From positions 11,570,679 to 11,634,678 of the forward strand of contig CM030705.1 of the NCBI GenBank assembly GCA_017979445.1: 64,000 nt of DNA. Direction: 5' to 3'. Below the pieces are notes generated by a model, which did no database searches, was not told where the DNA came from, and saw nothing but the letters and a program-made list of their open reading frames with translations. This document shows, piece by piece, positions 22,078 through 34,012 of the stretch. Within the stretch, counting starts at the first letter, position 1. Every line of letters starts with the position of its first letter. Made by a program: the position numbers and the translations under genes. Source of the stretch: Akebia trifoliata. Its lineage: Eukaryota; Streptophyta; Magnoliopsida; Ranunculales; Lardizabalaceae.

Positions 22078-22817
22078 ATGGTTTCAGTTCAAGAACCCAT
22101 CTCTCCAAGTCAAAGAAAGACAAGTCCAAAGATTGAGAATTCAACAAAGAAGAGAAAGTGGGATGAGAGTGGAAAAGAGACTTTCAAGAAGAAATCAAAT
22201 GTTTCCAATTCCCTCTTTGATATAGAGTTCAACGTTGAAAGGCACCCATTACCTTTAGAGTGGAAACAATGCCTCGATATACAGGTAAATTTCAAATAAT
22301 ATTTGATCATACCAATACTAATGCATCGAATCTCATCAGAACTTTACAGTTAAGCGTGTTTGGACTATATAGTAGTATTAGAATTGATGGTCTAATTTTC
22401 TTTTAAATGCAGTCGGGACAAATATACTTCTACAACACGACAACGAAGAAGAGAACTTTTAAAGATCCGAGACAAAGTCTTGAGAGGGAGAAGATGAATC
22501 TCAGTCCTATGAGCTTAGACTTGGAACTCAACCTTCCATGCGATTCACTCGGGACTCATGCAAAGTGTGATCTCGATAACTTATCGCTTAATTTGAACAC
22601 TATATCTAACAATTCACACCAACAAAAGAAGAATTACAACACCTTGACGCGTTGTACATCATGGATGTCTTTCGAAGAAGATCACAAGGAGATGGTTGCA
22701 GTTGTTTGCATGCAATGTCACATGTTGGTCATGTTATGCAAGTCTTCTCCTAGATGCCCTAATTGCAAGTTCATATATCCTCCTGGCCCAAGCAACCCAA
22801 ACCTCTTTAAGGTTTAG
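22078..22817 (+). CDS. CFL1: WW-domain protein, CURLY FLAG LEAF 1-like
   Basis: Two exons, 22078-22284 and 22413-22817, join in phase 0 with GT-AG borders to give 203 residues. The WW domain straddles the junction (about residues 58-89): PLPLEWKQCLD is followed by SGQIYFYNTTTKKRTFKDPR. The first Trp, the YFYN block and the terminal DPR are present; the usual second Trp is Phe. An LxLxL-type EAR repression motif (LDLELNLP) follows near residue 103. Near the C-terminus two CxxC pairs (CMQC and CPNC) suggest a small zinc-binding fold. This layout matches the plant CFL1 family, in which rice CFL1 affects cuticle and leaf curling through an HD-ZIP IV partner. The function here is inferred from the family. 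An ATG at 22036 would add residues encoded by the AG repeat and is less likely as the start. Confidence 0.85.
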
Positions 22818-23885
22818 TTTCTCAAGGGTTGATATGCTAGTGGTCAAGTCTCAGTTTGTTTTACAATTACTGTTTAAAAAGGAAAGAAAGAAATAATAAT
22901 GGAAGAGATTAGAGATTCAACCTTAATGTAGATAGGCTAGTAGTTGTTTTTTTTTTTAGTTTTTTTGTTCAAGGGATTTATCAGCTTATGTGAAAAGTGA
23001 TGGAGAAAACAAGGATTTGTGTAAGAGATGTTACTTATATATGGATATTTGCTAATATTTTAGAAGAACCCTTTGATTCTAGACATTAATTTCTTATTAT
23101 TTTTGTAAACAAAACCCTAGAAAAAAATAAAGCTTTTGAAGAGTGGAATTAGATTTATTAACTTTTTATTATTTATTTCAGGAATCCTAATAGATTTATA
23201 CAGTAGAAATACTAACTCCCAACTAGAGATAAATTTTATTTGTACAACTCTATTATTTAATAATTCTAAATTAAGAATCTTATCTTAATTTCTGTAAAAA
23301 TATGATTTGATATATTGTAGTACACCTTATTACAATACTTCATATCTAACGTTATTGTAGCAAAATCTAACCATTCGCACCTATTGCCAAATTATTCTGT
23401 CCATATATGACCATGAATTGCTAATAGAAGTAAGTGGATCAGGACAAACCCAATGAACTGAAACAATCCAAGCATCAGATGACTTCTTAAAGTTCTTGTC
23501 AGTGTTCCTTGGCTTCGTAGAGCACAAAGCACATGACGGAAATTATATGTACCTCGGGGAAATTGATCAACTCCAAACTCAAAAACGATAGACCACCCAA
23601 CCAAAAGTGTCTAACCACTTGACCCCACGATTATCGCCATGTCTTGAAGATAAAATTTTCTGTAGATCTTGCATTTTTCCAAATCTTGAGAAATCGTGAT
23701 TTTTTATGGTGAATTTCTATTTTCACAAACAACTGTAAAAAAAAAAGACGAAGAAGAGAAACATGCCCAAGAATGCAAATAGCATTTATTTATATTTTGT
23801 AAGATTCATCACCCAATTTGGTGACTATTCCTGGCCGTGCTCTTCATGATCAAATCACTATTTTAGCTATTAGTACAATGTTCTA
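22818..23885. other. 3' flank and intergenic DNA
   Basis: This contains the 3' region of the CFL1-like gene, with AATAAA-like sequences near 23127. The AT-rich DNA that follows has no gene or clear repeat ends. Confidence 0.5.
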
Positions 23886-24103
23886 ACCATGGTTTCAAAA
23901 GTACTTGTCCGAGACCATGACGTATCGCCCACAGCAACAAGACGGACGAACAAGTTAATGTATCGGACGAGATTTAAAACCCACGTTCATTTTTTGTCAT
24001 TGTTGAACTAGTACATCTTCAAATGTATCGGAAAACTAGTCAGAGACGACTCGATCTCGTTCAAGGACAAGACCAGATGTCAAAACGAGTTTTAAAACCA
24101 TGG
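23886..24103. mobile_element. CCATGGTTTCAAAA-ended MITE, copy 1
   Basis: The ends ACCATGGTTTCAAAA and GTTTTAAAACCATGGTT are inverted repeats. The interior holds repeated GTCCGAGA, ACGTATCG and GGACAAG motifs. Related copies lie near 24670-24878, 35368-35573, 44692-44922 and 46204-46615, so this is a family of at least five members in the window. Confidence 0.65.
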
Positions 24104-24669
24104 TTCTAACCCTTTTGGAATAAAGATGGCGCTTACAAACAAGAAATCTTTTTAAAATCAAGGGAATGATTTGCTCCCAAAATATTTCTATCCAAATTTT
24201 AATTAATAGGATTAAGAATTTGACTTTAAATTGTATTTCTTATCCAAATGAAATACATGCAGTCTCTCAACCTTCTAACCCCCTCCTTTCATTTTGGTTT
24301 CTTTTACTTACATAAGGCCATTGTTCTTTAATTTTTAGTGGGTTCCTCACACCTTCTCAGGATTTCCCTTCACTCTTCTTCTCTTTATTTTCTGACTTTA
24401 AGTGATGAATGCAGAAATATGAACATTACTCGTGTTCGACCTAAATTTAGTGAAATTTATTGCATCCGTAATAGTGACTTTTGAGATATGGAATATGGTT
24501 TAAGTGTGGTCCACCTTTGAGAATATCAAAATAAATTTCGCCAAACATCATATTGTGTTGCATAGTATTGGATTGTTTTGACTTGGTTTTTGAGTAAATC
24601 CCTACATAGATAAGAACCCATCATCCAGACTTTCACATTATTCCTACTTTAAGATAAGTCTCAATGATT

Positions 24670-24880
24670 AGAGACCAAGACGTGTCACCCGAGTTGTCTT
24701 GGTATCAGGCATGGACGAGATGGACGGACAAGTCAATTTTTCAGACCAGATTTAAAACCCCACGTTCCTTTTCTCATTTTTGAACGAGACTTCTCAAACG
24801 TATCGGAAAACTCATCCGAGAGGTCCCGGTATCTGGCATGGACGGGACTAGATGTGAAACCGAGTTTTAAAACCATGGGT
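24670..24880. mobile_element. CCATGGTTTTAAAA MITE family, copy 2
   Basis: It shares GGTATCAGGCATGGACGAGA, GATTTAAAACCCCACGTTC and the right end GAGTTTTAAAACCATGGGTT with copies 1 and 3. The left end is degraded. Confidence 0.55.
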
Positions 24881-25574
24881 TCCCATCAATTTTAAGCTTC
24901 GTAAGCTGATGATCACTCTGTGCTTCGTGCTTATATGGGTACATCGATAATTGTTATGACGTAAACTTCATTGGCTGATGATCACCTCAGACTTTTATTA
25001 GAAATCAAAACAGCATAAATTTTTGCAAGTTGATGCTCACCTTGGATTTCTTTGTTATTATTGGGGAAATATCACATCAGTAATATTGGTGACTACGGTT
25101 GTTCGATGGATTGAGAATCTAGGACCAATCTGATATGGGGACTGGACCTTCATTGGATTGGATTGGATCAAATCCAATTTCATATGCAAAATCTTAATAA
25201 ACTTTATATATTTATACAAAATATATAATATAATTTATATACTTTCTCAAATTTTATCAATTGAGCCTCTATTGGATTGGGATAGGTTGATAAAAAATTA
25301 ATATATTTTTTGTTTGATCGGTACTTTAGCCTGTTTTTGATGGGTTCAATAATACGATGTTGACGGGATATGAACTGTAGGCTTTGGTATCATCTCCCAA
25401 AGACTTTACCAACTATTCTAGTTAACACCTGCTTTCAGAATCAATATTCTAATACGTAATCAAATCAGATATTATTGAAACCCAAATCCCAGATTCAGAT
25501 CAGAAGTTATTGGATCGAAGCATTGAATTTTGGGTCTGACCCAAGTCATCCACAACCTTATTGGTTAGTGGTGA
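24881..25574. other. GATCCAAT-rich repeat-derived DNA
   Basis: The segment at about 25090-25560 is rich in GGATTGGAT/ATCCAATC motifs and holds a TTTATACAAAATATATAATATAA-type block, like the interior of the MITE at 36758-37114. It is probably a decayed relative. No gene. Confidence 0.4.
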
Positions 25575-26086
25575 CTAGGAATGTACATTTTACCCGGAAC
25601 TGGGACAAAAAACCCGACCGAACACGGACCAAACCCATTTGGGTTAAAACCGATCCGAAACCGAAACCAACAAATATCGGTTCGAGTCTAGATTTGCCCC
25701 TCCAAAACCAGACCAAACCGAAATCCAAACCAAAACCGATTTATTATATTTCCTACATTTTTACTAATTTTAACACAAACTAGTGCTTGGCAAGTTGGTA
25801 AGACGCAATGGCTATGCTACATCCAAGAGTAGACTCCTCCCTTAATCTCATTTTATTTAAAAATATTTCAATACAAACCTTTGAGATTCGGTTCTACCCA
25901 AACCCGAACCATAAAAATACTCGAAAGTTTCGATTTGGTCTGAATTCGATATTGACTTTTGATATTTGAACTCGGATCAAACCCGAACCCAAGATTTTCA
26001 GGTTGATATTGATTTTAGCCATACCTAGACCAAATCCGAAAATTCGGTTCGGTCCGGTTCAGGTTTACCCGAATGTACATCCCTAG
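25575..26086. mobile_element. MITE with CTAGGAATGTACAT ends
   Basis: The ends CTAGGAATGTACATTTTACC and CCGAATGTACATCCCTAG are inverted. The interior is full of AACCGAAACC/GGTTCGGTC motifs. About 100 bp near 25780-25880 (GCTTGGCAAGTTGGTAAGAC...) look like unrelated inserted DNA with a tRNA-box-A-like start. Confidence 0.6.
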
Positions 26087-27479
26087 TATTGATTACTAAG
26101 AGGTAACCACTTATACAACAAAAAAAAAAAAAAAATTTAGGTCCACATTATTTAATTTGCAAATATTCTCAATTAGATCATGTGAGCCCCACCTCACATG
26201 CATTAAGTGTCATCTTTCTCTTCCATTGTGCACTACGCCATCTTCACGTAAGCTGGTTCAAGTCAAATTTGCATGGCTACAACTCAACGTCTCATTACTG
26301 CAAACCAGTATTCTAAAATCCAGACCGACCTGGTGATTTGACCACATTTTGTAATAAAAATCGGTTTGGTCAACAATGGATCGGGTTTCTTCCTTATCTT
26401 TTAAACTTTTTTTCAGTGACAATGACTGCAAAAACCTGTTTTTTTGAAAAGATTGACCAAATATTAGTTTAGGAAAGATTTTTGAAATGAAAATATCGTA
26501 ATTACTCTTTCAACTACTTTTGATATTTAAAAAAATGTGTTTATTTGGGAATATTTGAGGTATTCCTATGTTTTAAAATTAATGACATGCCCCTTAACAA
26601 ATGTCATCTCTTATAGATTAATAGAAAAACAAAGTTTTAATCGACAAAAAAAAAAACTTATTTTCTCTTCCCAATATTAGTATCTTTAACCTATATAAAT
26701 GATGATGATCGTGACTAAAACGAAGGTGATGATGATAATGATCATGATGGTGGAGATAAGTATGATCATCATCATAATCAACATATTTGGTCTATGTATA
26801 TTAGATTTATTAAAATATATAAATAATTTTAAGTGATTAAAACATAATTTCAAATCCCGACTTGAACGTCCATCGAATTAATTCAACTCAAAAAATCACA
26901 AGTCGATTCAAATGAGTCAAATAAAATTTTATTAAATTTATGAATATTTCAAAATTAATTTTTGATAAATAAAATATTTATTTGTATATTTCATAGAAAT
27001 ATTATTTACCAAAAAAAAATTGGACAAGGGGCATTTCATTTATTTTTTAACATAGGGGTGTCTCAAATATTTACTAAAACGTAAAGGGGTCACCTCTCCG
27101 TCAAACCACGATTCCCTTGAACTTTGTAAAATTGTTAAAAGGGTATTTCAAGTATTTTTCATAAAAATTCTTAAAAAATCATTGGTAGACTAATATTTTA
27201 CTTAATGGATCTTAAATGGATCATGGTTTTTATTAGGGAGCTATTTGGTATATATTCTCAATAAAGAGTCATTTGCAGTCATTGTCCCTTTTTTTTATTA
27301 CTTTGATTACTTAATGTTCCTAATTACTTCATCAACGGATCAATGATTGTAATCCAATGATCAAGTATAAATTCTAGCATAAAAGGGTATAAGTTAGTAA
27401 AAGTTAAGTACATTTTCTTCGTAGAGTTCAAAATATACATATCATTAAATGTGTGAGTAATATTATATTAGGGGATGTT
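26087..27479. other. Intergenic, no gene supported
   Basis: AT-rich sequence with a GATGATGATCG-type simple repeat near 26700-26780. Paired motifs near 26540-27150 (GTATTCC..., CATAGGGGTGTCTCAAATAT) suggest old MITE remnants. No coding signal. Confidence 0.4.
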
Positions 27480-28948
27480 TGAAAGCGCATTGATCCGTGG
27501 GTGCAAATCCGTTTTATGGATTTTTTGAGAAAAAACTCTTTTTGTAAGAGTTACAGAGTCGGCACTTAGTTTTACGATCTATGAACCAAAAATTGACTCT
27601 AAACAAATAAAGCAAAAAAAAAAAAAAATCTAAGAAAAGATTACTGATATGGGGATCAAGTTACGAGATTGAAAGGTATTATGCATCAATCATGTCCGAC
27701 AAAGTCAGTCCCTACTAATACCTAAAATCTACTCTAAAAAAATCCTAATTTCTAGAGTCAATGGGATTACCCTCAGATGCGGTCAACAACTGATTGTTGG
27801 CGGTGTGTTCCTTCAAAGATTGATAGTGAACATTCTCTTTTGAATTTCCTCAGTCTGTATCCGCTTCAAGATCTGCTCCGACCTCAAATATGAGAATTCT
27901 TGAATATTATTCTAGTTAAATCTAAGTGTTTCTTAGGGTTTTTGGATTGGAAATCAAGACTTTTAGTATGGTTATTAAGTTGGGGCTTCAAATTTTGGGT
28001 CTTGGGATTTTTTTTTTTTGAGGGGGGGGCGGGGGGTAACCTATTTTCTCTAGGATTTCTGAGCTTACGAGATTTGATGTTAAGGTCGCTTTTTTTTAAA
28101 AAAAATTTGATAATATTTGTGTTAGATTAAGCCCTTTTTAGTTACAGTCCATCACTAGCTTATTTCCATGTAATCCATCACTAGCTTATTTCCATGTAAT
28201 TTAAGATAAGATTTCAAGTGATTATTATTTGGATTCAGTTTATTTGACTTACAGAGAATTACATTTAATCATTTTTTGTGAACCCCCTTATGGAAGGTTT
28301 ATTTAATTCTTTGAGACTCCCGGTGGAGGGTTATTTAATTAAATATAAGGTGGGCTCCACTTGAATAAATGGGCCACCACTTGAAATTAAACCCATAAGC
28401 TTAAATTATCGTTTTGCCCTCAAATGAGGCTTTTGCTTTGGGAGGTCATTTCTTGACATTTTGGGATGTTTCAGAATCGATTTTTTATGAGAAAATCAAT
28501 GGAAATATTGGTTTATGTAAGTTATGGCTTTTTGAGGTGAAACGTGTGTGGGCTCCCACAATGAGTATTTTCGTAATTTTACCAATTTTTTGTGAAAATT
28601 AGTGAAAGAATTTATTTGGTTCCAGGTTATTATTTTGTGTTATAAAGGATTTTTCAAATTGTAATATGGTTTCTAGGAGTGTTTTGATGTCAAGGGTATT
28701 TTGGTTAATTTTTTTATATTTTTTCTCGTAAAACTTCTTTTAGTTCCAAAATGATGATATCTATGTTTTAGGTCATATTTTCCTAGAGTGGCATGATTTT
28801 TAAGGTTTATTAACGTAGAATATCTCATTCGGGCGGTAGAAACATATCTAGTAACAAATAAAAATATTTAGAATATTTGTCCATCATCGAGAACCACATC
28901 AACGAGTTGACAAGTTGATTAATCATATTTAAATGTAGGCATTTCTCA
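27480..28948 (+). mobile_element. Solo LTR, ~1.5 kb, relative of the nested LTR at 31727
   Basis: It runs from TGAAAGCGCATTGATCC to about GTAGGCATTTCTCA and aligns along its length with 31727-33234. Shared blocks include the GAGTCG...GTTTTA...CTA(T/G)GAACCAAA start, GGTTACGAGATTGGAAGGT-like sequence, a TTTTGCCCT...CTTTTG block, and TTAGTAACAAATAAAAA near the 3' end. It holds an exact 26-bp tandem duplication at 28149-28174 and 28175-28200. The 5' part resembles a common phrase in plant Ty3/gypsy-type LTRs (GAGTCGCCACC...), so a gypsy origin is inferred. Flanks ATGTT and ATATG do not form a clear duplication. Confidence 0.65.
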
Positions 28949-29025
28949 ATATGTCAGTGCCCATATCCTGAGCAAGTTAACTATATCAGTAGGTTAATCA
29001 CTTCACGTCAAAATAACTTTATTAG

Positions 29026-29326
29026 TGTTGTGTAAATGTTTTGTATTCTTGTTGTGTTATGCAAAGTTGCAGTGGTGCAACGCCCCCACCCAACTTTTTA
29101 AGGGGTACAAAAAAGCAATCATATAATATTTCCTAAAGGGTTTTTTATTTTTGGGGAGTTTTATATGTTTTGGTAACTTTAGGTTTTACAGATAGAAATC
29201 TTTAGGACTAAAACTTATAAGAAAATAGTGCTTGTTTTTGTTCTATTCCGTGGATTACACTGTCGAACCACATAAATTCTTGTGTTTTGTGAAATTGTGT
29301 TATCTTTACCATTTCGTTCTTTCACA
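29026..29326 (+). repeat. 5' LTR of the copia element
   Basis: It begins TGTTGTGTAAATGTTTTGTA and ends TTCTTTCACA. It aligns with the 3' LTR at 34804, which is about 55 bp longer because of an extra block (TAGCACCCTCTCCCC...). The many differences between the two LTRs imply an old insertion. Confidence 0.85.
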
Positions 29327-29368
29327 AATTAGTATCAGAGTCTTAGACTATTAAGGTTTACGGCGAAA

Positions 29369-29914
29369 ATGATTGGTTCAAAGTTTGAGGTTGACAAGTT
29401 TGATGGAAGGAACAACTTCAAATTATGGAAAATGCGAGTGAAAGATATGCTGGTGCAACAAGGGTTGTACAAGACATTGTTTGGTAAGAAACCTACGTTG
29501 ATAGACAATGACGATTGGAAAGAGATCGATCAGAAAACTACGAGTATTATTCATTTGTGTCTTGTAGATAAAGTAATGTATAATGTGATGGATGGAGAAT
29601 CAATTTCAGGTCTATGAAAGAAATTGAAGAGTTTATACATGACAAAATCTTTAACGAACAAACTGTTTCTGAAAAAACAAGTGTACATATTACAGATGGC
29701 AGAAAGTTCAGATCTATTGAATCATCTCAATACGTTCAACAAGATTGTGAGTGAATTATTGAGACTCAATGTTAAAATTAACGAAAAAAACAATGCGTTG
29801 TTATTATTGGCATCTATTCTCCTTGGGTATGATTATCTTGTCACAACCCTATTTTATGGGAAAGAGACTCTGAATATAAAGGAGGTTACTACAAAACTTT
29901 ATCAAATTAGATGA
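29369..29914 (+). pseudogene. gag: copia gag (broken by an in-frame stop)
   Basis: The capsid-type gag starts MIGSKFEVDKFDGRNNFKLW, the usual copia N-terminus, and continues in the same frame through LESLYMTK-like sequence (here KLKSLYMTKSLTNKL) to 29914. It is interrupted by TGA at 29615-29617, where relatives commonly have Trp (TGG), so a single base change probably created the stop. Gag would package the element's RNA into cytoplasmic particles. This copy cannot make it intact. Confidence 0.85.
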
Positions 29915-30051
29915 AGGAAAAATCAAACATTGAGGAATCCCAAGAAGAAGAGTTCATGACAAAAGAGACTCGAGGACGATAAAGGTCAAAGAACAAATCT
30001 TGATCAGACAAAAAAAAGTCTAGATAGAAATCAAGGACGAAAGAAATATAA

Positions 30052-30640
30052 TGTTACTACTGCCATCAGAAAGAGCACTTCAAAAAAGATTGTCAAAAAT
30101 GTTAGAAAGATATTGAAAACAAGAAAAATGAAGTCTTCTGATTCGACAAGTATAGCAATGAAAACTTCAAATAGTAGTGATGGAGATCCTTTCCCAGTTT
30201 CCACTTCTTTAGATATCGACACCCTACACAATTCTTGGATAATGGATTCGGGATATTCGTATCATATATGTCCGAATAGAAATTAGTTCGACACATATGA
30301 ACTATATAATGGTGGCATTGTGTTGATGGGTAACAACGCAATGTGCAAAACAATTAAAGTATGGACCATTAAAATCAAGATGTATGGTGGAATGGTTTGT
30401 ACTTTGATTGGTGTGAGGTATGTGCTTGATCTAAAAAGGAATTTGATTTCTTTGGGTGCATCAGACTCTGCTGAGTATAGATACTTTGTTGTAGGTAGAG
30501 TTTTAAAGGTCGTGAAAGGTAACATGGTTGTTCTAAAAAGTCCGAAGACAAAAAATTTGTACAGACTGATAAGGAATACACATGTGGAGCTGTTGTTAGT
30601 TCATAAAAAAAATAATGAAACCAGATTATGACTCATGTGA
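30052..30640 (+). pseudogene. copia zinc knuckle and aspartic protease remnant
   Basis: A CCHC zinc knuckle (CYYCHQKEHFKKDC) is readable from 30052, in a different frame from the upstream gag, so at least one frameshift separates them. About 190 bp on comes the protease active-site phrase (WIMDSGYSYHIC; DSG in place of the common DSGAS), then an in-frame stop (TAG near 30284), then the GVRYVLDLKRNLISLG block typical of copia polyproteins. It is nonfunctional. Confidence 0.8.
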
Positions 30641-30644
30641 TTGG

Positions 30645-31660
30645 GCCATATGAGTGAGTAGGATATGTTGGAACATCACAATAGAAAACTCTTGAAGGGA
30701 GTCAAAACTTGTGAGTTGAATTTTTGCGAAAACTGTGTGTTTGAAAAATAATGTAAGGTACATTTCAAGGCTTCAAAATACCATAGTGTATGGAGAATGG
30801 CCACAATAACCTCTAATTCAGAAGTCATGTACTTTGTGACATTCATAGATGACTTCTCCAAAAAAATATTAATATACTTCAAAAAGTAGAAATCAGAGGT
30901 TTATTGGATCTTCAAATAATAGAAAACTAGAGTTGAAAAGTAAACTAATAAACATGTGAAGTGTATCAGGAAAGACAATGGACAAGAATATCGGGAAGAC
31001 AAAATTTTAAAGTTTTGCAAAAATTTGGGATTTGTGCGTAACTTTACAATAAAGAAAACGACACAACAAAATGGGGTTGTGGAACACATTAACAAGACTC
31101 TACTTGAGATGACTAGATGCATACGGATCAATGCAAGGATGTCCAAAAGCTTTTGTGTTAAAGCGATCAATGCACCAACTTACCTAGTTAACAGATCACC
31201 ATCAAGTACAATAAAGCTTCAAACACCAAAAGATGTATAGTCAGGTAAGTCAATTGATTATTCTTATATGAGAATATTTGGATGCCATGTCTACATGCAT
31301 GTTCCTAGTGATGAGCATATCAAATTTGATCCTAAATCAAATAAACGTATTTTTCTTGACTATGCAAAGACATAAAAGAATACATAGTATGGGATCCTGT
31401 AACTAGAAAATTGGTGATAAACAGAGACATGATCTTTGATGAAGCAGGTATATTAAAATAGGAGAAGTAGAAAGATGAAATCACAACTATGGAGACTAGT
31501 CCCATTGAGGTAGAAATTGACACTTCTGACTCTTCAATCAAAATAGATGGGGATGGTAGTTATCCACAATAAAAAGTTTAATCACCTCAGCTACGAAGAT
31601 CACAACGTACACAAAGGATGCCAAAGATGTTTGAAGATACATATATGATTTCTTTTGCAC
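30645..31660 (+). pseudogene. copia integrase remnant
   Basis: The zinc-binding CENC pair lies near 30730. The core follows: FVTFIDDFSKK with the first Asp (about 30835-30870), KDNGQEY with the second Asp (about 30970), and QQNGVVEHINKTLLEMTR with the Glu (about 31065-31110). LVNRSPSSTIKLQTP is the usual copia phrase just after. Stops occur at several points, for example near 30890 and 31238. The region ends shortly before the inserted solo LTR. Confidence 0.8.
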
Positions 31661-31721
31661 TAGTGATAAAGATTAGTGAATCGTCAAATTTTCTAGAGAT
31701 TCTTGTTGATAAACAATAAGG

Positions 31722-33239
31722 CAAATTGAAAGTGACCTCGATCCTCGGATGCCGATCGATTTTTTTTTGGAGTCGCCACCGAGTTTTATGGTCTAGGAAC
31801 CAAAGATGACTCTAAACATTTAAGAAACACAAAACTATGAAAAGGTTGTGAGTACAGGGATCGGGTTACGGGATTGGAAGGTGTTAGGCACCAATCCCGC
31901 TTGACGAAAGTCTATCTCTATTTTTCTCAAAAATTTACATTGTAAAAATGGCCTAATTCTAGAATAAAGATAAGAAAAATTACCTTTGTTTTTACCAGAG
32001 TGATTGTACGATCAGTTCCTTCAGAAATTAACGGTGAGTGTTCCTCGTGTGAATCTTCTCGATTTGTCTTTGCTTCTAGATTTAGTCCTGGTCTCTGAGA
32101 TGAAACTTTTTTCTTCTAGATCTTAATTTTTTTCTAACTTTGTTGGGTATTTTTAAAAAAAATTTAAGTTAAAAATTAGGGTTTGGAATAAGGTTTTGAC
32201 TTGGGATTCTAGATTTAGGATTTTAGAAAATATTTGGAGAGTTTTGACCTCTGTTTTTTAGGATATCTCAAGACCTCCGATATCAGGTGGTAGAGTTCCC
32301 TTTTTAAATAGTTTTATTGATAAGATTAAAGTTTGATTAGATCTCTTTTAGATAGAGTCTAAATATTTTAAGTGGTTTAGATAAGATTTTAATTAGTTTT
32401 TATTTGAATTTGGATTTTTTTATTTACGTAAAATGAATTTTTTTTTTAATTTTTTAGAGAATCCCCCAATAGAAAGTTTTTTATTAAATTATTTTGAATT
32501 CTTTGAAACTCCCTGATGGAGGGTTCTTTATTAAATATCAGATAGGTCTCACTTTAATAAATAGGTCGTCACTTGAAATATGGCCCATGGGCTTAATTAA
32601 TTGAACTTATTTGTTCGAAGATTTTAATTTTTTTATTAATATTTCACTTTACATTAATTAATATTTTAATTATTAGTTTTAGATTTTTTTAATTTTACTG
32701 TTTTGCCCTTAAAGAAGACTTTTGAGTTGGGATGTCATTTTTTTATGTTTTGAGATGCTTTGTAATCAATTTTTCACAAGAAACTCAATGAAAATATTAA
32801 TTTGTGTCACTTATGGATTTTTGGAGTGTCATGATCGTATATCCCATAAAGGGTATTTTAGTAATTTTATCAAATTTTGTGAAAATGGATGAAATAATTT
32901 ATTGTTTTATGTGTTTGAAATGATTTTTCTAAGTATAATGTAGCCTCCAAGGGTGTTTTAGCATCAGGTGTATTTTAGTAATTTAATTATTTTTTGATAA
33001 TTTTTCCTGTTAAGTTTTTTTTAGTCTTAAAATGATGATTTTTATGTTTTAGATCACATTTTTTTAGCATAGTGAGATTTTTGAAGTTTGTTTGCTTGAA
33101 ATATCTCATTCGAGTTTTGGAAACACAATTAGTAACAAATAAAAAACTTTAGCAAATTCATCCATCGTCGGGAATTGTCACAATCAATTTGATGAGTTGA
33201 TTAATTAGGTGAGTGCAAAAATGAGGTATCTACACAAAT
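31722..33239 (+). mobile_element. Solo LTR inserted in the copia element, TSD CAAAT
   Basis: The LTR is 31727-33234 (TGAAAGTGACCTCG ... GAGGTATCTACA, 1508 bp). CAAAT at 31722-31726 and at 33235-33239 is a perfect 5-bp target duplication. It contains GGAGTCGCCACCGAGTTTTA near its start and aligns with the solo LTR at 27480-28948. Its position inside the copia coding region shows it arrived later. Confidence 0.9.
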
Positions 33240-34010
33240 GACAAAAAACAATGGAAGTTGAGATCAACATTTTGCATAAAAATAAGACGTGAGATTTAAT
33301 GAAATTTTTTAAGGAGAAAAAGGTGATCGGTTGCAAGTGAATTTTCATAAAGAAGGAACTATTTTCTGAAATTGGGACAATCAAATACAATGCAAGATTG
33401 ATAGTAAAAAGATTTGCACAGCATAAAGGTATTGATTTTAATGAATAATTTTCACAAGTGGTCAAGCATACTTCTATTCATGTTTTGTGATTTATAGTAA
33501 CTATGCAGGACCTTGAATTAGAGCAATTAGATGTCACTACAGCTTTCCTACATGGAGAGTTAGAAAATTTATATGCATCAACAAAGGGGATTTCAGAAAA
33601 AATTAAAAGAAGAATATGTTTGCAAGTTGACAAGTGTTTCGATACTTTCATGTTTAAGAATAGATATACACGATGTGAGTTTGATCAATGTCTTTATTTT
33701 AAATTACTTTAAAATAATTCTTTTGTTTTTCTAGCATTTTATGTGGATGATATGTTAATTACTGCTAAGAATAAATTTAATATTAATAGTCTTAAGAGAC
33801 AACTTAATAGTAAGTTTGATATGAAAGACCTAGGAGCTGCATAGATGGTCCTAGGCATGGAGATAAAAAGAAATTGGGAATTGAAAAAATTGCATTTGTC
33901 ACAAGGAAGATACTTGAAAAAAATAGTTGAAATGTTTTCCCTACAAAATTCCAAATCAATTAATACCCCATTAGCATCACACTTCAAGTCAACTTCATAG
34001 TTGTGCTTAG
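33240..34010 (+). pseudogene. copia reverse transcriptase remnant
   Basis: The start of the RT domain (NDKKQWKLEINILHKNKTWD-like) follows directly after the solo LTR's target duplication. QLDVTTAFLHGELE, with the first catalytic Asp, lies at about 33525-33566, and the catalytic YVDDM is at 33740-33754, in another frame. Several stops are present (for example the TAG at 33843). It is inactive. Confidence 0.85.
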
Positions 34011-34012
34011 TT

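Noticed and set aside
25475..25783. Plus-strand open frame of 102 codons rich in Pro, Lys and Thr
   Set aside because: It spans the boundary of a MITE and is made of its repeated AACCGAAACC motifs.
27900..28130. Plus-strand open frame of 76 codons rich in Phe, Leu and Gly
   Set aside because: It falls inside the solo LTR at 27480-28948, contains a poly-T/poly-G-derived stretch, and is not conserved in the related LTR at 31727.
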